A stretch of DNA of 25,829 nt, taken from NCBI GenBank assembly GCA_964636655.1, contig CAZWTK010000030.1:1-25829 (forward strand). Direction: 5' to 3'. Positions 22,663 to 25,829 of this stretch are shown here, in pieces. How positions within the stretch are numbered: the first letter of the stretch is position 1; each line of letters begins with the position of its first letter. Source of the stretch: Fen-549 sp964636655 (GTDB lineage: Bacteria > Actinomycetota > Thermoleophilia > Gaiellales > Gaiellaceae). The notes under the pieces were generated by a model. That model did not search any database. It had not been told where the DNA came from and saw only the letters and a program-made list of their open reading frames with translations. A program made the translations under genes and the position numbers.

Positions 22663-23810
22663 GACGCAGCCGCCGCGCCGGCGTCGAATCGTCCCTCGAT
22701 CGCCAGCTCGTAGATCGCAAGCAGGCGCCTCGCGATGTCACGCCAGTCGTAGCGCGCGCAGACGATCTCCCTCGCGGCCTCGCCCATGCGCTGCCGTCGC
22801 GGCTCGTCCTCCAGCAGCCCGATCACCGCGTTCTTCAGCGCCTCGTCGTCGCCGGGAGGCACGGCCACGCCCGCGCGCTCGTCGAAGACGTCGCGGTAGC
22901 CGGGAATGTCCGAGGCAACGACCGGCGTCGCGGAGGCAAACGCGCGTGTCAGCACCATGCCGAAGCTCTCGCCGCCCAGCGAGGGAGCAACCAGCAGCTT
23001 CGCGCTCGCCAGCTCGGCCGAAAGCGCCTCTTCGCTGAGAAAGCCCGGCACGTCGAGCCCCGACTCGTGCAGCCGGTGACGAGCCAGAAGGAGGCGCACC
23101 GAGAGCGGATCGGCACCGATCACGCGTAGGGTCGCTCCCGTGCGACGGTGGATCTCGGGCCAGGCCTTGAGCAGCGTCAACAGACCCTTGCGCGGATCGT
23201 GCCGGCCGATGAAGACGATCTTGTTCTCGCGCCCCCCCGCCTCGGCCTGCTCGGGAATGAGTATCCCGTTGGGCACGATCTCGTAGTGGCCCGGCGCCCA
23301 GCGCGCGATCGAGGCGCGCGCCTGCTCGGAGACGGCGATGCGGGCGTCGAGACGGTCGAGCAGCTGGCCCCAGACCGGCATGCCGGCCTTCATCCAGCCG
23401 AGGTTGCCCGAGGCATGAAAGGTCGCGACGGTCGTGCACCGTGCAAGCGCCAGCGCAACGACCGCGATCGCCGGCGTCATCGGCTCGTGCACGTGGATCA
23501 GGTCGAAACGCTCGCGCTCGAGAAGGCGCTTCATGCGCGGGTAGACGCCAGGGCTGAGGACGATGTTGGGCAGCGAGTCGTTGGCCGGCACGATCACCGA
23601 GCGCCCAACCGGGATGACGCCCTCGGGCGGTGGGTCGTGGCGACCGCTGCGCGGGTGGAGGATGCGCGTGAGCCGGCCGGGCGGATCGCTGCCGACGATC
23701 GTCCTGGTCTCCACCCCGAGCGCGCGCAGAGCGACGGTCTGGTTCTGAGCATGCTCCAGCACGCCTCCCCAGTACGACCACGAGTAGGGCACCACGATCC
23801 CGACCTTCAT
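22659..23810 (-). CDS. PimA-like GT4 glycosyltransferase
   Basis: From ATG 23810 the protein has 383 residues with the GT-B fold of family GT4. N-terminal MKVGIVVPYSWSYWGGVLEH (Gly-rich loop, 15-17), FDLIHVHEP (102-110), VATFHAS (128-134), then VPNGILIP, IGRHDPRKGLLTLLKAWPEI (donor domain) and GGESFGMVLTRAF. The layout is closest to phosphatidylinositol mannosyltransferase PimA, so a nucleotide-sugar (probably GDP-mannose) dependent glycolipid step at the membrane is likely. The usual EX7E motif reads Glu281-x7-Arg289. The frame is open to 24086, but the family start is at 23810, eight bases after TAGGGT. Confidence 0.88.
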   Translation of the reverse strand: MKVGIVVPYSWSYWGGVLEHAQNQTVALRALGVETRTIVGSDPPGRLTRILHPRSGRHDPPPEGVIPVGRSVIVPANDSLPNIVLSPGVYPRMKRLLERERFDLIHVHEPMTPAIAVVALALARCTTVATFHASGNLGWMKAGMPVWGQLLDRLDARIAVSEQARASIARWAPGHYEIVPNGILIPEQAEAGGRENKIVFIGRHDPRKGLLTLLKAWPEIHRRTGATLRVIGADPLSVRLLLARHRLHESGLDVPGFLSEEALSAELASAKLLVAPSLGGESFGMVLTRAFASATPVVASDIPGYRDVFDERAGVAVPPGDDEALKNAVIGLLEDEPRRQRMGEAAREIVCARYDWRDIARRLLAIYELAIEGRFDAGAAAAS

Positions 23811-23818
23811 CCCGTCGA

Positions 23819-23824
23819 ACCCTA
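23819..23824 (-). promoter_or_regulatory. -10-like box of the glycosyltransferase gene (leaderless)
   Basis: TAGGGT on the minus strand ends eight bases before the ATG at 23810. Confidence 0.4.
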
Positions 23825-23927
23825 ACCGAGCGCAGGAGAGGTTCGTGGGAATCGCCGCAGTGAGAGGGAGAGAAGATACGCCCCCGGATACGCCTTCGGA
23901 ATACTTTCTGCAGCTCACTCCGAGCTC

Positions 23928-23933
23928 TAGGCT
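23928..23933 (+). promoter_or_regulatory. -10 box of the LuxR-type gene (leaderless)
   Basis: TAGGCT lies seven bases before the ATG at 23941, the classical leaderless spacing, and supports this start over an in-frame upstream start at 23845. Confidence 0.45.
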
Positions 23934-23940
23934 GGCAGCC

Positions 23941-24204
23941 ATGAATCTCCAGCTCACCCGCACGTCGCCGGCGATCACCGACCGACAGCGGCAGATCGTC
24001 GCCCTGATCGCCGCCGGCTGCTCAAACGAAGAGGTGGGACGACACCTCGGTATCTCAGCAAGGACGGCGAAGGCGCACTCCGACACGCTTCGCCAGAAGC
24101 TCGGCGTCGAGCGGCGAAGGCAGATCCCGGGCGCTTATTACCGGCTCACCGGCAAGGACCCCTTCATACGAGCACTCTCCGATCCACTTCTCCTCGGAGG
24201 GTGA
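23941..24204 (+). CDS. Single-domain LuxR-type HTH DNA-binding protein
   Basis: The 87-residue protein is almost only a LuxR/GerE helix-turn-helix: ITDRQRQIVALIAAGCSNEEVGRHLGISARTAKAHSDTLRQKLGV (about residues 12-56), with the recognition helix SARTAKAHSDTL. No receiver or sensor domain precedes it. A 30-residue tail (ERRRQIPGAYYRLTGKDPFIRALSD) follows. It probably binds DNA as a dimer, but the signal it responds to is not visible. A hairpin separates it from the regulator gene downstream on the same strand. Confidence 0.82.
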   Translation: MNLQLTRTSPAITDRQRQIVALIAAGCSNEEVGRHLGISARTAKAHSDTLRQKLGVERRRQIPGAYYRLTGKDPFIRALSDPLLLGG

Positions 24205-24210
24205 CCCGAA

Positions 24211-24238
24211 GCGCCCGCGGCCGCTCGGTCGCGGGCGC
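24211..24238 (+). terminator. Hairpin after the LuxR-type gene
   Basis: GCGCCCGCG pairs perfectly with CGCGGGCGC around a ten-base loop, seven bases after the stop. Only a short pyrimidine-rich stretch follows, so termination may be partial. Confidence 0.55.
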
Positions 24239-24288
24239 GTCTCGCCTCGCCGGGACGCGCTACCCACGAGAGGAGATACAAAGCCGGT

Positions 24289-24294
24289 TAGCGT
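24289..24294 (+). promoter_or_regulatory. -10-like box of the MalT-like gene (leaderless)
   Basis: TAGCGT ends six bases before the GTG at 24301. Confidence 0.4.
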
Positions 24295-24300
24295 AAGCGC

Positions 24301-25829
24301 GTGACCACCGCACAACCGATCGAGAGAAAGCGTCAAGAACTCAAGCCGCAGCTGATCGAGCGACCACGTCTGCTCGAGAAGCTGGACAGTTCTGATGCGC
24401 GCGTAATCGCGCTGATAGCGCCAGCGGGCTTCGGAAAAACGACCTTGGCCAGGCAGTGGACATCTGGCCGCAACATCGCTGGTGCCTGGTACTCGGTCGG
24501 TTCGGAGGGATTCGACATCGCAGCAGTTGCCGCACGGATCGCCGCGGTCGTTTCAACGGTTGTCGACGGTGCGGGGGAACGAATGCTGAAGAGGCTCGGC
24601 GTCTCGACCGACCCCGAGGCCGAAGCCGTTCTTCTCGCCGAATTGCTATGTCAAGAGATCGCGGCCTGGCCGACCAATGCCCGGCTCGTGATCGACGACT
24701 ATCAGGCGCTGTCAGTATCGCGAGCTTGTGAGCGATTTATCGGAACCTTGGTACACGAGACACCGTTGCGCCTGCTGATTACGAGTCGTAAGCGCCCGTC
24801 CTGGGCAAGTTCGCGCTTGCGCCTCTACGGCGAGCTGTTCGAGATCAACGGCACCGAGCTCGAGATGACTCCAGGCGAGGCGGGCGAGGTTCTCGCCCCT
24901 GTGACCGACGAGAAGCAACGAGCCCGACTTGCGAAGCTCTGCCACGGCTGGCCGGCGGTGCTCGGGCTCGCCGCCCGTTCCGGCGGCGCGCCGGTGCCGG
25001 ATGTCGCGCTCTCGCCCGACCTTTACGACTACTTCGCCGAAGAGCTGTTTCACAACGCGTCTCCAGATCTTCAGCGCTTCCTTTGCCAGGTTTCGGCGGC
25101 GCCTTACCTGACCGGAGACTTACTGGAGCGCCTCGGTGGGGCATCAATGCTCGAGCTCGCCACCGTTGCCGAACAGAGCGGCTTTCTCTACTACATCGGT
25201 GCGAGAGATGAATTCTCTCTTCATCCGCTACTTCGCGCTTTTCTCAAGCAGCAGCTCGATCATCGACGGGATCGCGTCGCTCTCGTCGACAATCTGGCCA
25301 AGGCGCTGCTGGCGAACGATCTCTGGGATGACGTATGGCAGCTGATCCAGGATTGCGATCGTCCCGATCTCGTCCCGGGTTTGATCGAACGTTCTCTCCC
25401 GACTCTTCTCGATGGCAGCCGTCTACCCGCACTCGCGTCATGGGCAGAGTTCGCGCGCGCGCGCAACGTCGTCTCGCCGATGCTCGAAATCGCCGAGGCC
25501 GAGATGGCCTTCCTCGCCGGAGAGCACACGAAAGCCTACGCGCTTGCCCTTCAAGCAACGCACCATTCCGACGAAATATCGTCGGTGCTCTGGCGTGCAC
25601 ACGCTATCGCGGCCCGTAGCGCTCACTTCTCCGATCTGCTAGAGACCGGCATCGCCCACGCACAAAAGGCACGCGCTGTCGCTCCTGATCGCCGCGCTAT
25701 TCAGCATTGCCTTTGGACGGAGTTCCTCTGCGCCTACGAACTGGAAAACGAGGACTGCGAATCATTATTAGCGGAACTCGAGGACTACCGGGATGGTGAA
25801 CCTAACACGAGCGTCAGAGTTGCCCAGGG
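24301..25829 (+). CDS. MalT/LAL-type STAND ATPase regulator (partial, runs off the window)
   Basis: The frame is open from GTG 24301 to the last base, 509 codons. The N-terminus KRQELKPQLIERPRLLEKLD is followed by a Walker A loop APAGFGKTT (about residues 41-49), LVIDDYQAL (Walker B region, about 131-139) and LLITSRKRPSW, then CHGWPAVLGLAAR and FSLHPLLRAFL. This order is typical of MalT-like STAND regulators, whose C-terminal TPR repeats and LuxR HTH would lie beyond the window. The visible C-terminal part is helical, TPR-like (AYALALQAT, CLWTEFLCAYELENED). Towards the end the codons become richer in A and T (for example TCA TTA TTA) than in neighbouring genes. Confidence 0.88.
   Translation, partial: MTTAQPIERKRQELKPQLIERPRLLEKLDSSDARVIALIAPAGFGKTTLARQWTSGRNIAGAWYSVGSEGFDIAAVAARIAAVVSTVVDGAGERMLKRLGVSTDPEAEAVLLAELLCQEIAAWPTNARLVIDDYQALSVSRACERFIGTLVHETPLRLLITSRKRPSWASSRLRLYGELFEINGTELEMTPGEAGEVLAPVTDEKQRARLAKLCHGWPAVLGLAARSGGAPVPDVALSPDLYDYFAEELFHNASPDLQRFLCQVSAAPYLTGDLLERLGGASMLELATVAEQSGFLYYIGARDEFSLHPLLRAFLKQQLDHRRDRVALVDNLAKALLANDLWDDVWQLIQDCDRPDLVPGLIERSLPTLLDGSRLPALASWAEFARARNVVSPMLEIAEAEMAFLAGEHTKAYALALQATHHSDEISSVLWRAHAIAARSAHFSDLLETGIAHAQKARAVAPDRRAIQHCLWTEFLCAYELENEDCESLLAELEDYRDGEPNTSVRVAQ

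Noticed and set aside
21455..22741. A 428-residue minus-strand frame over the YbhN-type gene
   Set aside because: It is an out-of-frame shadow of the membrane protein gene and lacks its hydrophobic helices.

Overview
The window is high-GC, densely coded actinobacterial chromosome. Three signs point to Actinomycetota, and by inference to the class Thermoleophilia (Gaiellales/Solirubrobacterales): frequent GTG starts, many apparently leaderless genes with a TANNNT -10 box 6-10 bases before the start codon, and lysine-rich beta-type C-termini on secreted proteins. No rRNA, tRNA, CRISPR array, prophage or insertion sequence was seen, and no gap between genes exceeds 300 bases.

Layout. 1-1295: the tail of an unknown gene, then a 5'-truncated and frameshifted PKD-type surface protein remnant. 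1391-4387 (minus): murI, rph, an MgtC-family membrane protein and rdgB, a cell-wall/RNA/nucleotide housekeeping block. 4547-6175: a DUF72 gene convergent with an alpha/beta hydrolase, their 3' ends overlapping by 99 bases. 6329-6757: a small secreted coiled-coil protein. 6815-10363 (minus): lemA, htpX, a CDF metal transporter with an unusual metal site, and an MtnX-like phosphatase.

10514-12969 (plus): a run of a small protein, a FabL-type enoyl-ACP reductase, a methyltransferase, an FMN reductase and a 56-residue conserved protein, with overlapping or nearly touching ends. 13078-14948 (minus): proline dehydrogenase followed by a class III aminotransferase. 14998-16068 (minus): a cation/proton antiporter. 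16274-18262 (plus): a secreted GH5 mannanase-like enzyme behind a promoter with two LacI-type palindromes. 18342-19869 (minus): alaC-type aminotransferase and a 107-residue unknown protein. 19955-21292 (plus): a membrane-anchored long coiled-coil protein. 21330-23810 (minus): a PimA-like glycosyltransferase, a YbhN/UPF0104-type membrane protein and a 66-residue protein. 23941-25829 (plus): a single-domain LuxR HTH protein, then the start of a MalT/LAL-type ATPase regulator that runs off the window.

Most genes are metabolic or envelope-related housekeeping genes. I did not find a convincing new defence or mobile system. The more unusual signals are the consistent leaderless start architecture, the CDF transporter lacking the usual site histidines, the GT4 enzyme with an altered EX7E motif, and the tandem operators at the mannanase gene.
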